DNA of 64,000 nucleotides from Candidatus Aquicultor sp. GTDB taxonomy: Bacteria; Actinomycetota; Aquicultoria; Aquicultorales; Aquicultoraceae. Positions 17,961-26,130 of the stretch are shown piece after piece. Location of the stretch: positions 124,001-188,000 of the forward strand of contig DASXVE010000024.1 of NCBI GenBank assembly GCA_036504445.1. The letters run 5' to 3'. Numbering within the stretch: position 1 is the first letter of the stretch; each line of letters starts with the position of its first letter. A program made the translations under genes and the position numbers. The notes below the pieces were generated by a model. That model was not told the origin of the DNA and did not search any database. It saw only the letters and a program-made list of their open reading frames with translations.

Positions 17961-18318
17961 ACACAGAATCAACGAAACCATGGTCATGTAGGTACTGAGA
18001 AATTTCGTAATCTGAGTATCCAAATAGTTTGCCTGTAGACCACACGTCTAGCAGGCTAGGTGGTCCAGAAGACTGCCTAGCCCGCATCTCTTCATATAAC
18101 AGCAAAACAAAATCGTATTTATAAATAAGGATGGTCGCCCAGCCATCTTCAACCTCGGTTATAGCAGAACAACCCTCTTGATTAACTACAGCTAAGACGG
18201 CTTCACCTAATTCATCTTTAACCGTTATGGAAGCGGCGAGTTTTGCTCCTGCAAAAACCTGCTGCGAGTACACTAACGCTTGTGCCTCTGCATCTATTCT
18301 TTCCCGTTCTGTTATCAT
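17953..18318 (-). CDS. Hypothetical protein (transposon passenger)
   Basis: A 121-residue protein; the ATG at 18318 (MITERERIDAEAQALVYSQQ) was chosen over one 33 bases upstream as better fitting a soluble start. It reads as mixed alpha/beta with DGWATILIYKYDFVLLLYEEMRAR and a C-terminal helical part (GYSDYEISQYLHDHGF). I do not recognise it. It lies at the right end of the transposon, transcribed inward from the right repeat. The stop is TGA. Confidence 0.55.
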   Translation of the reverse strand: MITERERIDAEAQALVYSQQVFAGAKLAASITVKDELGEAVLAVVNQEGCSAITEVEDGWATILIYKYDFVLLLYEEMRARQSSGPPSLLDVWSTGKLFGYSDYEISQYLHDHGFVDSVSM

Positions 18319-18404
18319 TATTATCACCACTTGATATATCGTATTACCCACTTGGCCGCTTTAACCAAACCGATAAACTACCACTAAGTTTACAGTTCAT
18401 TCCA

Positions 18405-18424
18405 ATTCAAACTGACCCACTACC
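18405..18424 (-). repeat. Right terminal inverted repeat of the IS1-family transposon
   Basis: ATTCAAACTGACCCACTACC, the exact reverse complement of the left end at 15047-15066. Confidence 0.9.
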
Positions 18425-18432
18425 TATTTTTG
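18425..18432. repeat. 8-bp target site duplication, right copy
   Basis: TATTTTTG, identical to 15039-15046. Confidence 0.85.
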
Positions 18433-18552
18433 TTTTAAAATGTATCCCCCCCAAGGTTAAGGCGAACCTTTTAGTTGTGCCAATTACAGGCAGATCTGCC
18501 TTTATGCTTATTGCGAGAAGCGATTTTTCGAGGGAGTAAGGATTGCTGACAC

Positions 18553-18827
18553 ATGCTATCGATTTTCCCCGCCCAAACCGAAGAAGATATCGGCCAGGCA
18601 CGAGAATTGTTTCTGCGCTATGCCCTGCAAAGCGATGAATGCACCTGATTCAGCGATTTTCAACGCGAACTCAGGGAGTTGCCAGGCGAATATTCAAAAC
18701 CGATAGGCCAATTGCTCCTAGCGCAATGTGATGATGTATTTGTGGGTTGCATAGCGCTTAGAAAAATCGACGAGACTCCTGTGAGATGAAGCGCCTCTAT
18801 GTCGAACCAGGATACCGCCGTATATAG
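18553..18827 (+). pseudogene. Remnant of a GNAT-family acetyltransferase
   Basis: The frame starts MLSIFPAQTEEDIGQARELF, meets TGA after 31 residues, continues FQRELRELPGEYSKPIGQLLLAQ and VGCIALRKIDET, then needs a +1 shift to read CEMKRLYVEPGYRRI before a TAG. The last block is GNAT motif A (MKRLYVxPxYRGxGIG), in which the acetyl-CoA loop is cut off. One in-frame stop, one frameshift and loss of the C-terminal third make this a pseudogene. The remaining 200 bases before livK show nothing recognisable. Confidence 0.85.
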
Positions 18828-19055
18828 TAACGGCATTCCCACCAACACCGCACATTTGATGGTATCGCTCGTGTAGCACTTATAAGCGATTGATTTATTT
18901 ACGCCTGACAGTAAATAAGAGAAGGAATCGCTCTCCCATAAGATGAATATTGAATGTAACAGTTTTGTAACGAAGCCATAATGGGGTAAGGGGGTATTTA
19001 ATAGGCGGATTATGATAGAGAGCTATCGGTTGTTAGATTCGAGAGGAGGGTCCAT

Positions 19056-20231
19056 TTGAAAAAGTATTTATTAGTTATCTTATTAACAATTGTACTCGCG
19101 GTCGCACTCGGTGTTAGCGGATGCGCGAAGAACACACAACAGGCTGCTGATACCAAATCTGCAGGGTCTACAGCGCAAGAATTCATAATCGTCAATCATA
19201 CCTCACTAACCGGTGGACTAGCTGACTGTGGTTTTGCCGCTAAGACCGGTGTCGACCTTGCTGCAAAAGATCTTGGCAGCACCGTTAAGATCGGCGGCAA
19301 GGAATACAAGGTCAAGGTTCTAACCATGGATGATAAGGGTGAGACCGGTGAAGCCGCCGTCGTAGCCCAGAACGCCATCGACAAAGGTGCGGTCGGCGTT
19401 ATCGGTTGCCTGACCAGCGGTAACACCAATGCTGCGCTTCCGGTTTACAAGAAAGAAGACATCGCGATGATCTCGCCGTCGTCGACTCGCCCCGACCTTA
19501 CCGATGTCGGCCACACCAACTTCTTCCGCACCTGCCTGAGAGACGATCTCCAGGGCAAAGTCATCGGTGACTGGGCTGCCGCAAATGGCTACAAGAAAGT
19601 CACAGTCGTGGATGATAGCGGCGACTATGCCAAAGCGCTCGGCGATGTTGTTGAGAAAACCCTTAAAGACAAAGGTGTCAGCGTAAAACGCGAGCATGCA
19701 ACCGACGACAAGCAAGACAACTTCTCGGCACAGATCGGCAACATCAAAGCCTTCGGCAGCAAGTGCGTCATCTTTACCGGTTATCACCGCCAAGCAGGTC
19801 TGCTACGCAAGCAAATGATCGAAGCCAACCTTAAGAAAGTCGCATTCATGGGCGGCGACGGCGCTAAGTCGGAAGAGCTCTTTAAAGAGGCCGGCGGCAA
19901 GAAAAATGTCGAAGGCATGATGGTCACATTCGGCCTCGACAGAAGCCAGATGTCCGGCTATGACAAATTCCAGAAAGAATACAAGGATACTACCGGCAAA
20001 GATCCTGGCCCATATGCAGAAAACGCATACGATGCGTTTGGCATGCTTATAGGGGCAATGAAAGATGCCGGCACGACCGACGGCAAAGCAGTCATCGCAT
20101 CACTGAAGAAGATTAAATACAAAGGTATCATCGGTGAGTTCAGCTTTGCCAAGAAGGGCGACATCCAGATCAAGGGTGGCGTTTCTCAGTTCGTTATCAA
20201 AGATGGAAAGTTTGTTCCGGTAGCTAAGTAA
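19056..20231 (+). CDS. livK: Branched-chain amino acid-type ABC substrate-binding lipoprotein
   Basis: A 391-residue periplasmic-binding protein (Leu/Ile/Val-type, Peripla_BP_6). It starts at TTG after GGAGGG. The signal peptide ends in the lipobox LGVSGC near residue 23, so it is a membrane-anchored lipoprotein. Family blocks visible include AKTGVDLAAKDLGSTVKIGG, NAALPVYKKEDIAMISPSSTRPDL, FRTCLRDDLQGKVIGDWAA and YAENAYDAFGMLIGAMKDAG. It is intact, whereas the permease and ATPase genes after it are all broken, so it no longer has its cognate transporter here. A strong terminator follows. Confidence 0.92.
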   Translation: MKKYLLVILLTIVLAVALGVSGCAKNTQQAADTKSAGSTAQEFIIVNHTSLTGGLADCGFAAKTGVDLAAKDLGSTVKIGGKEYKVKVLTMDDKGETGEAAVVAQNAIDKGAVGVIGCLTSGNTNAALPVYKKEDIAMISPSSTRPDLTDVGHTNFFRTCLRDDLQGKVIGDWAAANGYKKVTVVDDSGDYAKALGDVVEKTLKDKGVSVKREHATDDKQDNFSAQIGNIKAFGSKCVIFTGYHRQAGLLRKQMIEANLKKVAFMGGDGAKSEELFKEAGGKKNVEGMMVTFGLDRSQMSGYDKFQKEYKDTTGKDPGPYAENAYDAFGMLIGAMKDAGTTDGKAVIASLKKIKYKGIIGEFSFAKKGDIQIKGGVSQFVIKDGKFVPVAK

Positions 20232-20265
20232 GCAAGTTCGGAGCACCGGCTTTGTATAAGTAAGA

Positions 20266-20304
20266 CGCCGCAAAGAGGGGGCGTAAAAACCCCTCTTTGC
20301 GGCG
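20266..20304 (+). terminator. 15-bp hairpin after livK
   Basis: CGCCGCAAAGAGGGG and CCCCTCTTTGCGGCG pair perfectly around a 9-base loop. It lies between livK and the livH remnant, typical of attenuation between a highly expressed binding protein gene and its permease genes. Confidence 0.75.
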
Positions 20305-20328
20305 AATTTATTACTTGAAAGGGACACA

Positions 20329-21290
20329 TTGAATCCATCAGATTTTTTAGAACTTGCAATTAACGGCATAACATTCGGCATGATATACGCGCTTATTGCA
20401 CCCGGCTATAGTATCATCTACGGCGTCCTTAAGATTATCAACTTCGCGCATAGCGAAATTTTTGCAATCGGCAGCTTGCTCGGTGCGACATTCTTCACCC
20501 TTTTCGGCGTAACCGATTCAACGTCTCTATACCTGATACTTATCTATGTCTTTCTTGCGTTCATATTATCGATGTTATTTACCGCGATAGCGGGCTTTGT
20601 GCTTGAGATTATCGCCTATCGGCCGCTGAGGAACGCCCCGCGCCATCGGCGCGTCGATTTTCCTGCAAAACCTGCTGATGCTTATCTACGGCACCGGCCC
20701 GGTACCAATTTTGCCGGCCGACAAGCAACTCTCATTCGTTTCCGGTGGTTTTACATTGTTCGGCGCTGGCCGCTGTCGGCGGAATCGGTAGTATCCAGGG
20801 TGCCATGCTCGGCGCCCTGCTACTCGGCGTCGCGGAAGTATTCGGCGTCGGTTTACCGTTTAGCATACTAAGCTATATAGCGGCCGTGGGGCTCGCTGTC
20901 GGCTTGGTGTATCAGTATTGGATTCTTCCCCGTAAACCGCTTGAAGTTGAGCTTTACGATGAGAGCGAGAAAGCTCTCTCGCAAGAAGAAAAGAAACGGC
21001 GGCGCAAACGCATCAGAACAGCCTACTATGGTGGCTGGATAACCGGCCTTAAAGCGTATCTCACCGAGAAGCAGGATGCCGTAGTAAAGCTACATGGCTT
21101 ACGATCAGCGAAAATCAGCGCTGCGAATACCGTATTGCTCTTGTTTATTATTGTAGGTTTGACCGGCCTGTCCAGTTTCCAGATCCCGACCCAGTGGCAA
21201 GACGTAACCGCTTTCGTAATTTTGATGGTGGTTCTCATCTTTAAGCCATCGTGCCTTATGGGCGAGCGAATCCCCGGTGCTCTTCGGCTA
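20329..21290 (+). pseudogene. livH: Decayed livH-type branched-chain amino acid permease
   Basis: The N-terminus is good (LAINGITFGMIYALIAPGYS, then INFAHSEIFAIGS) and runs to RPLRNAPR near 20640, where the frame shifts by one. The next frame reads IGASIFLQNLLMLIYGTGPVPIL and SFVSGGFTLFG. A second jump then joins directly to LAAVGGIGSIQGAMLGALLLGVAEVFG, a segment that in intact LivH lies about 90 residues further on. A late piece reads DVTAFVILMVVLIFKPSCLMGER, the usual LivH end. So there are frameshifts plus an internal deletion. Confidence 0.85.
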
Positions 21291-21934
21291 CACGATCGAT
21301 ACAAACGCGAAGTTTTACTACCTGGCGTTTGCCGTCATCCTTATATGCATCTGGATCATTCGCAACCTGAAGGACTCGAAGCTCGGGCGCGCTTAACGCC
21401 CTGCGAGAAGATGAGCTTGCCGCGCAATGCTCGGGCATTAACATGGCGCAGGTTAAGCTGCTTTCATTTATGCTCGGCTCGCTGTTTGCAGGCTTCTCCG
21501 GATCGATATTTGCCGGGTTGCAAGCTTTTGTAAACCCGGTGACCTTTGGTTTTATGATCTCGGTTATCGTAGTCAGTATGGTAGTTTTAGGCGGCATGGG
21601 CAGCATCCCCGGTGTTATCGTCGGTGCTATCGCGCTCGATAGCTTGCCCGAGATCATCAGGCACACATTTTCCGATTGGTTGCCTGCGGTCTTTGGCGAG
21701 GGCTTCTATAGCTCATGGCCGCAGCAGCTGCAAGACTTTTTCCTCAACTTCGATACCTATCGCATGCTGATCTTCGGCGGGCTTTTGGTGGCTGTGATGA
21801 TATTTAGGCCTGAAGGCATTATCCCTAACAGCTACCGCCGAAAAGAGCTGCACGATATGGATTCGCATACGGTTGAAGAAGCCTCCATGGTGATGTTCGA
21901 CCTGGAGCAAGGGCGAGAGGAGCTGAACAGCTAG
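21273..21934 (+). pseudogene. livM: Decayed livM-type branched-chain amino acid permease
   Basis: Sequence starts in mid-protein (FGYTIDTNAKFYYLAFAVIL, near 21280), fused to the end of livH, so about the first 140 residues are missing. After SKLGRA an extra base gives TAA; in the next frame it continues ALREDELAAQCSGINMAQVKLLSFMLGSLFAGFSGS and runs cleanly to the end at 21934 through VVLGGMGSIPGVIVGAIAL and IFRPEGIIPNSYRR, all typical LivM sequence. Confidence 0.85.
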
Positions 21935-22343
21935 CGATTGCTCTACTTGAAACTCGAAAATTAACAAAACGTTTCGGCGGTCTAACCGCTGTTAAAGCGT
22001 TTGATTTCCATATTGATGAAGGTGAAATAGTTAAGCATAATCGGCCCGAACGGCTCGGGAAAGACGACGTTTTTCAACGTTATCAGCGGCCTGTATAAGC
22101 CTGGCGGCGGCGAGATATTGTTTAACGGTGAAAACATGGTCGGTCTGCATACGAAGCTACGCTCGGGTGTTGTAGCATCACTTATTAAGCTTCCGCATGT
22201 GCGCCGAGCAAAACGCCAACATGGCGCTCTCTATCGCAAATCGCGGGTACGTGCTGCAGACAGGCAGCATCGTTATGCAGGGCGACGCCAAAGAGCTGCT
22301 CGCAAGCGAAGAGGTTCGGAAGGCTTATTTGGGAGAAGCGTAA
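21935..22343 (+). pseudogene. Fused remnant of livG and livF ATPase genes
   Basis: The first part is LivG: ETRKLTKRFGGLTAVKAFDF, then after a one-base shift [24 protein letters not shown] and [10 protein letters not shown] (Walker A intact). Shortly after LIKLPHV it joins to the C-terminal end of Liv[21 protein letters not shown] and [10 protein letters not shown]. More than 350 residues, including signature and Walker B motifs of both ATPases, have been lost at one junction. Neither ATPase can function. Confidence 0.85.
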
Positions 22344-22378
22344 AAACCTGGCGGCAACTACGCTAATAGAAATAAACC

Positions 22379-22403
22379 AAAGGGGAGCATATAACTCCCT
22401 TTT
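22379..22403. terminator. Bidirectional terminator between the liv remnants and the hydrogenase operon
   Basis: AAAGGGGAG and CTCCCTTTTTT form a short stem with A-run and T-run on opposite sides, so it can end transcription from both directions. It lies after the livF remnant and about 90 bases beyond the last hydrogenase operon gene. Confidence 0.7.
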
Positions 22404-22492
22404 TTAGTTCCTGTACACGCCGGCTATAAAGCCTGCGCTCTTGCTTCATCCTCGCAAACAATCGTCTTACGCCTGCTGATCACCCTCGAACA

Positions 22493-23140
22493 TTACGCCT
22501 TCTCCTTAGCCGGTGAAGTATCCTGGGCGCGCCACCAAAACATCAGCGGGAACTGCTTGATGTCTTCGGCAAGCACCAGATAAATATGCACCGCGATGGT
22601 AATGATGAATATCCAGGTAATAAAGTAGTGACCGATCCTCATCCAATTCAATCCGCCGAGCGCATTAGTCAGCGGTGAGAAAAAGCTCATCGTCGGTTCC
22701 CACAACGCGAACCCGGTAATCGCTTGCAATATGATAAGAATCAGCCAGAAGACATACGTCCCCTTTTGTAAGGGATTATACTTGGCTGTTGCCGGGTGCG
22801 TCCTGCGAAGGAATAAGTAGTACCGGATTGTTTGGCCGAACTTGCCCCGGTTTTGCGCCTGCGGCAGGAAGAACCTGTAATCGCGCTCTTTAACATGGCT
22901 ACCCTGCGATGCCGATCCGTGCCCGAAGAACGCCCAGTATACGCGAATGATCGCCACGTAAATCAGCACGAAGGCAAAAATGAAGTGCAGTTGCCGCTCG
23001 ACCGCCATGCTGCCATTGAAAAAGGACGAGTGAATATAAAAGCCCGTAAAGATAAGAATAGCCATCGATATGAGATGCGTCCAGTGCATGATAACCGCGG
23101 GCAGCGGATGCTCTTGCCGTGTTGTTCGCTCACCTGACAT
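22493..23140 (-). CDS. Hydrogenase-associated cytochrome b subunit
   Basis: A 215-residue membrane cytochrome b of the HyaC/HydC type. The ATG at 23140 follows AGGGGTG. Four membrane segments carry the expected haem histidines (VIMHWTHLISMAILIFTGFYIHS, FIFAFVLIYVAIIRVYW, WMRIGHYFITWIFIITIAVHIYL). It anchors the periplasmic hydrogenase to the membrane and passes electrons to the quinone pool. It is the last gene of the operon, 12 bases after the true end of the large-subunit gene at 23153. Confidence 0.9.
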   Translation of the reverse strand: MSGERTTRQEHPLPAVIMHWTHLISMAILIFTGFYIHSSFFNGSMAVERQLHFIFAFVLIYVAIIRVYWAFFGHGSASQGSHVKERDYRFFLPQAQNRGKFGQTIRYYLFLRRTHPATAKYNPLQKGTYVFWLILIILQAITGFALWEPTMSFFSPLTNALGGLNWMRIGHYFITWIFIITIAVHIYLVLAEDIKQFPLMFWWRAQDTSPAKEKA

Positions 23141-23152
23141 TCTCAATCACCC

Positions 23153-24784
23153 CTAACCGACCTGGAACTTGAGAACTCTGTTATGCTCCGGTTCAATCAC
23201 GTGAACCGCACAAGCCATTCACGGGTCGAACGTGTGCACAACCCGCAGTATCTCAAGCGGCTTCGTTGGGTCCACAACCGGCATACCGACGAGTGCTTCT
23301 TCGACTGGGCCGCGAACGCCCTTGTCATCGCGTGGGCTCAAATTCCAGTTCGACGCCGGAACCGCCGCGTAAGCGCCGATCTTACCGTTCGCGATTCTCA
23401 TATAGTGCGAAAGCGCACCGCGCGGAGCATCCCAGGCGCCTACACCCGTACCGGTGCTCGGAACCGCCTTATCGGTAAATACATCGGTCTTACCGGCTTT
23501 GACGTTATTGAGAAGATCATTGCTCCAGCGAACAGCGTTATCCGCATTAATCTTGGCCTTTATAACACGAGCCGCGATACGGCCGAGATTCGACATCAAA
23601 AGATCGACCCTGCCCGGTACGCCGAGCGTCTTGAGCGTTGAATCCACCAGCGTCTTGGCTTCCGGCCGCCCGGCAAGATATGAAACGAGCACCTGGGCGA
23701 GCGGCCCGACTTCCATCGGGCGATTGTCGCTGCCATAGCGGGCTGCCTGCGTCCAATCGTACTTCTTAACGGGAAGAGCTTTGCCTTCAAGCGGCGGGAG
23801 TGCCGGGTCTTTCTGGAACAACTCTTGACCCGCATCGAGCGGGTGTTTACCGGCGCCTTGGCTGTCGGCATAGAACGAGCTCTTGGTAAACATCTTTACC
23901 TGATCCGGATCGACTTTCTCAAGCGCTAGTTTCCGATCAAAAATCGCGCCCCGCGGGAAGAGCCTGTCCTCCGGATTTTGGCTTGCCTCATCGAGAACAC
24001 CCCATGATAAATAATTGCCAACACCCTGGCCGTTGGTCGCCAGGTCTTTATAGAATGGTGCAATCGTCAACAGATCGGGCAACATAACGCTATCGATGAA
24101 GGTCTGAATATCTTGCATCGCGGTTTGGTAGGAGATAATATCCTCTACCCGAGGAAGCATCGTCACCCCGCCCGCCGCGTTATTCATAATCATTGGAAAC
24201 TTGCCGCCCATAAGCGCCGTTGCCTCGTTTGCCCGCTGCTGTATCTCGATAGACGAAAGATAGTGCGCTGTGAGTTCGAGATCAAGCTCGGCCGGCAGTT
24301 TATACGCCGGATGATCCCAGAACATATTTGCAAACGGCCCGAGTTGTCCGGATTTCACGACCGCCATAACCCGGTCCTGGACCGCTTTTAGCGCCGGTGT
24401 TGCCGCTTTGGCGTTGAGCGCGTTGGGCACATTAACGTAATCGAACGCATTGAGGATATAGAACCAGAGGATATGATCGTACGCGATCTGGGCCGCTTCC
24501 ATCATGTTGCGGACCAGGCGCGCGTTGTCCGTTACTTTCTCGATACCCATGGCATGCTCGGCTGCCATAGCGGATGCGGTCCCGTGCGGTGTCGGGCAAA
24601 CACCGCAGATTCTCTGTGCGAAATGCCACGAGTCGCGCGGGTCGCGACCCTTCATGAATATCTCAAATCCCCGGAAGAGGGTGGCGGTGTTCCACGCATC
24701 GGTCACTTTCCCGTTTTCTACAACCGCAGTTATGCGCAGATGCCCCTCGATTCTCGTAACTGGATCGATAACTACTTTTGCCAT
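23153..24784 (-). CDS. [NiFeSe] hydrogenase large subunit, selenocysteine-containing
   Basis: Reading stops formally at a TGA (23219-23221) after 521 residues, but the same frame continues MACAVHVIEPEHNRVLKFQVG to TAG at 23153. The TGA therefore replaces the first cysteine of the C-terminal Ni-binding motif DPCxxCxxH, giving DP-U-MACAVH; residue 522 of 543 would be selenocysteine. The N-terminal Ni motif RICGVCPTPHG is intact, as are HLRITAVVENG, GPFANMFWDHP and DAPRGALSHY. The 15 residues after the histidine are the usual cleaved extension. A SECIS-like hairpin follows the TGA. The start overlaps the small-subunit stop (TAATG). A truncation at the TGA would remove two Ni ligands, which makes a true stop very unlikely given the conserved sequence behind it. 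Confidence 0.88.
23181..23213 (-). promoter_or_regulatory. Candidate bacterial SECIS element after the hydrogenase TGA
   Basis: On the minus strand CGGTTCA (23208-23202) pairs with TGAACCG (23195-23189) around the loop CGTGAT (23201-23196). A lower stem TTGTG/CATAA (with a G-T pair) extends it across a 3-base bulge. The loop begins 17 bases after the TGA and has G in its second position, which fits the general rules for bacterial SECIS hairpins (loop about 16-37 bases after UGA with a G among the first two loop bases). The fold was judged by eye, without energy calculation. Confidence 0.65.
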
Positions 24785-25923
24785 TATTTTTTGCCCCCCT
24801 TCGGTTTATATGTCTTTTCCCCGCCCGGTTCTTTTTCAGGAGGGCCGCCGTGGCCTAACCGGCCGGTTGCCGCCTGGCCGATAAAGTGTGCGCCAAGACC
24901 GACCGCCGTTGCAACACCCAGAACTTCACCGATTGTCGTTGTCGATATGCCCGCTACCGGTGGGTGTACGTCGGCAACCTCTTGTGTAAACGGAGTAAGG
25001 TTGTCCCAGAAGCTGGGCTCGGCACAGCCGATGCATGGCCCGTTATGGACGCACCAGCTAATGTGGCCGTTCCACCGGGTAACCGGGCATGGAGCAAACG
25101 TCTTCGGCCCCTTGCAGCCGACTTTGAACCAGCAAAATTCCTTTTGCGTATTGGCGTCGCCAAAGGTTTCGACAAACTCGCCCGCCTCGAAATGAGCACG
25201 GCGCTCGCAGTTGTCGTGAACCGTTTGCCCGTAGAGAAATAGTGGTCGTCCTATGGAATCAAGGTCTGGAAGTTTGTTGAAGTGCAGTACATATACCAGC
25301 GTCGCCAGCATATCCTCCGCATTACCCGGGCACCGCGCGATATTGATAACAGTCGGGTTTGCGATTCCCGCCTTTTTGAGCGCCTCGGTCGTGCCGACCG
25401 CCCCGGTCGGGTTCGGTGCGGCCGCCTGGATATTCCCATAGCAAGCGCAGTTTCCGATAGCGATTGTAGCCTTCGCCTTTTTGTACGTTGCCGCAAAAAT
25501 CTCTTGAGCGGTCTTACCATGAACAGTGATTGCCTTAGGAACCCCTTCGGCAACCGCACCTTCAACTACATAGTAGAAGCCGCCGGCATTGACCGTCTCG
25601 TCAAAACTCTTTTCTGCCTGGTCGCCTGCAGGAGCCATAGCAGTTTCCAGGTAATTGAGCGAAATATCCCGAAGGATTAAGTTCGCTACATCCGGCGTCC
25701 TGCTCTGTAAGAGACTAACCGCGCAGCCGGTGCATTCCATGAACTGCGACCAAATAACCGCAGGGCGCTTTGCGAGTGCATCGAGGGCTTCGGCGATCTG
25801 CGGCGCCGCCGCCTCCCCCGCCCCGATAATCACGGCAAGCGTCGTGCAATACTTCAGAAAATCTCGCCGCGAGATACCGGGAAAAGATGGTATCTTTCCG
25901 TCCAATATATTCCACCCCCCCAT
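24784..25923 (-). CDS. [NiFeSe]-type hydrogenase small subunit
   Basis: A 379-residue iron-sulfur subunit with a twin-arginine signal (SRRDFLKYCTTLAVIIGAGEAA) for export of the folded heterodimer. Proximal-cluster ligands are in ECTGCAVSLL, NCACYG and RCPGN; the distal cluster uses VHDNCERR and CWFKVGCKG. The medial-cluster region reads APCPVTRWN, ISWCVHNGPCIGC, with cysteine where three-iron-type enzymes have proline, so three [4Fe-4S] clusters are expected. The end has a membrane helix (TTIGEVLGVATAVGLGAHFIG) and a basic tail. The ATG at 25923 was taken; a TTG at 25905 preceded by GGGGGGTGG is a real alternative. No extra proximal cysteines of the O2-tolerant type are present. Confidence 0.93.
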   Translation of the reverse strand: MGGWNILDGKIPSFPGISRRDFLKYCTTLAVIIGAGEAAAPQIAEALDALAKRPAVIWSQFMECTGCAVSLLQSRTPDVANLILRDISLNYLETAMAPAGDQAEKSFDETVNAGGFYYVVEGAVAEGVPKAITVHGKTAQEIFAATYKKAKATIAIGNCACYGNIQAAAPNPTGAVGTTEALKKAGIANPTVINIARCPGNAEDMLATLVYVLHFNKLPDLDSIGRPLFLYGQTVHDNCERRAHFEAGEFVETFGDANTQKEFCWFKVGCKGPKTFAPCPVTRWNGHISWCVHNGPCIGCAEPSFWDNLTPFTQEVADVHPPVAGISTTTIGEVLGVATAVGLGAHFIGQAATGRLGHGGPPEKEPGGEKTYKPKGGKK

Positions 25924-26130
25924 TAAGATAAGTCCGCTCCGAAGACGCCCTTTTATACCTAGAAACTTTGCCCGGCATAAGTGGGCCACCTAAGAATGTA
26001 GTTGGTCGCTATATACCCACTCAGTCTGTTTTTCAACACATTCTCGAGATGCTTTAAAGTATGTGGCAAGGCATAATGTTGTGGAGCTAGCAGGCGCTTT
26101 TCAAGTAAAATTCGCAGTAAAGAGCAGGGG

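Larger units (their letters stand above)
15047..18424 (+). mobile_element. IS1-family transposon with passenger genes, 3378 bp
   Basis: The segment is bounded by perfect 20-bp inverted repeats (15047-15066 and 18405-18424) and flanked by an 8-bp direct duplication TATTTTTG. It carries an IS1-type transposase plus five other genes: an 86-residue KGG-type protein, dinD, a winged-helix protein, a small YjzC-like protein and an unknown protein. Ordinary IS1 elements are about 0.8-1.2 kb, though larger single-ORF members with extra genes have been described in the family. Intact repeats and duplication indicate recent insertion. The element sits between a ferritin-like gene and a decayed acetyltransferase gene. 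Confidence 0.9.

Noticed and set aside
18646-18648. TGA inside the GNAT remnant as selenocysteine
   Set aside because: The gene also has a frameshift and a truncation, and the family has no cysteine at that place.
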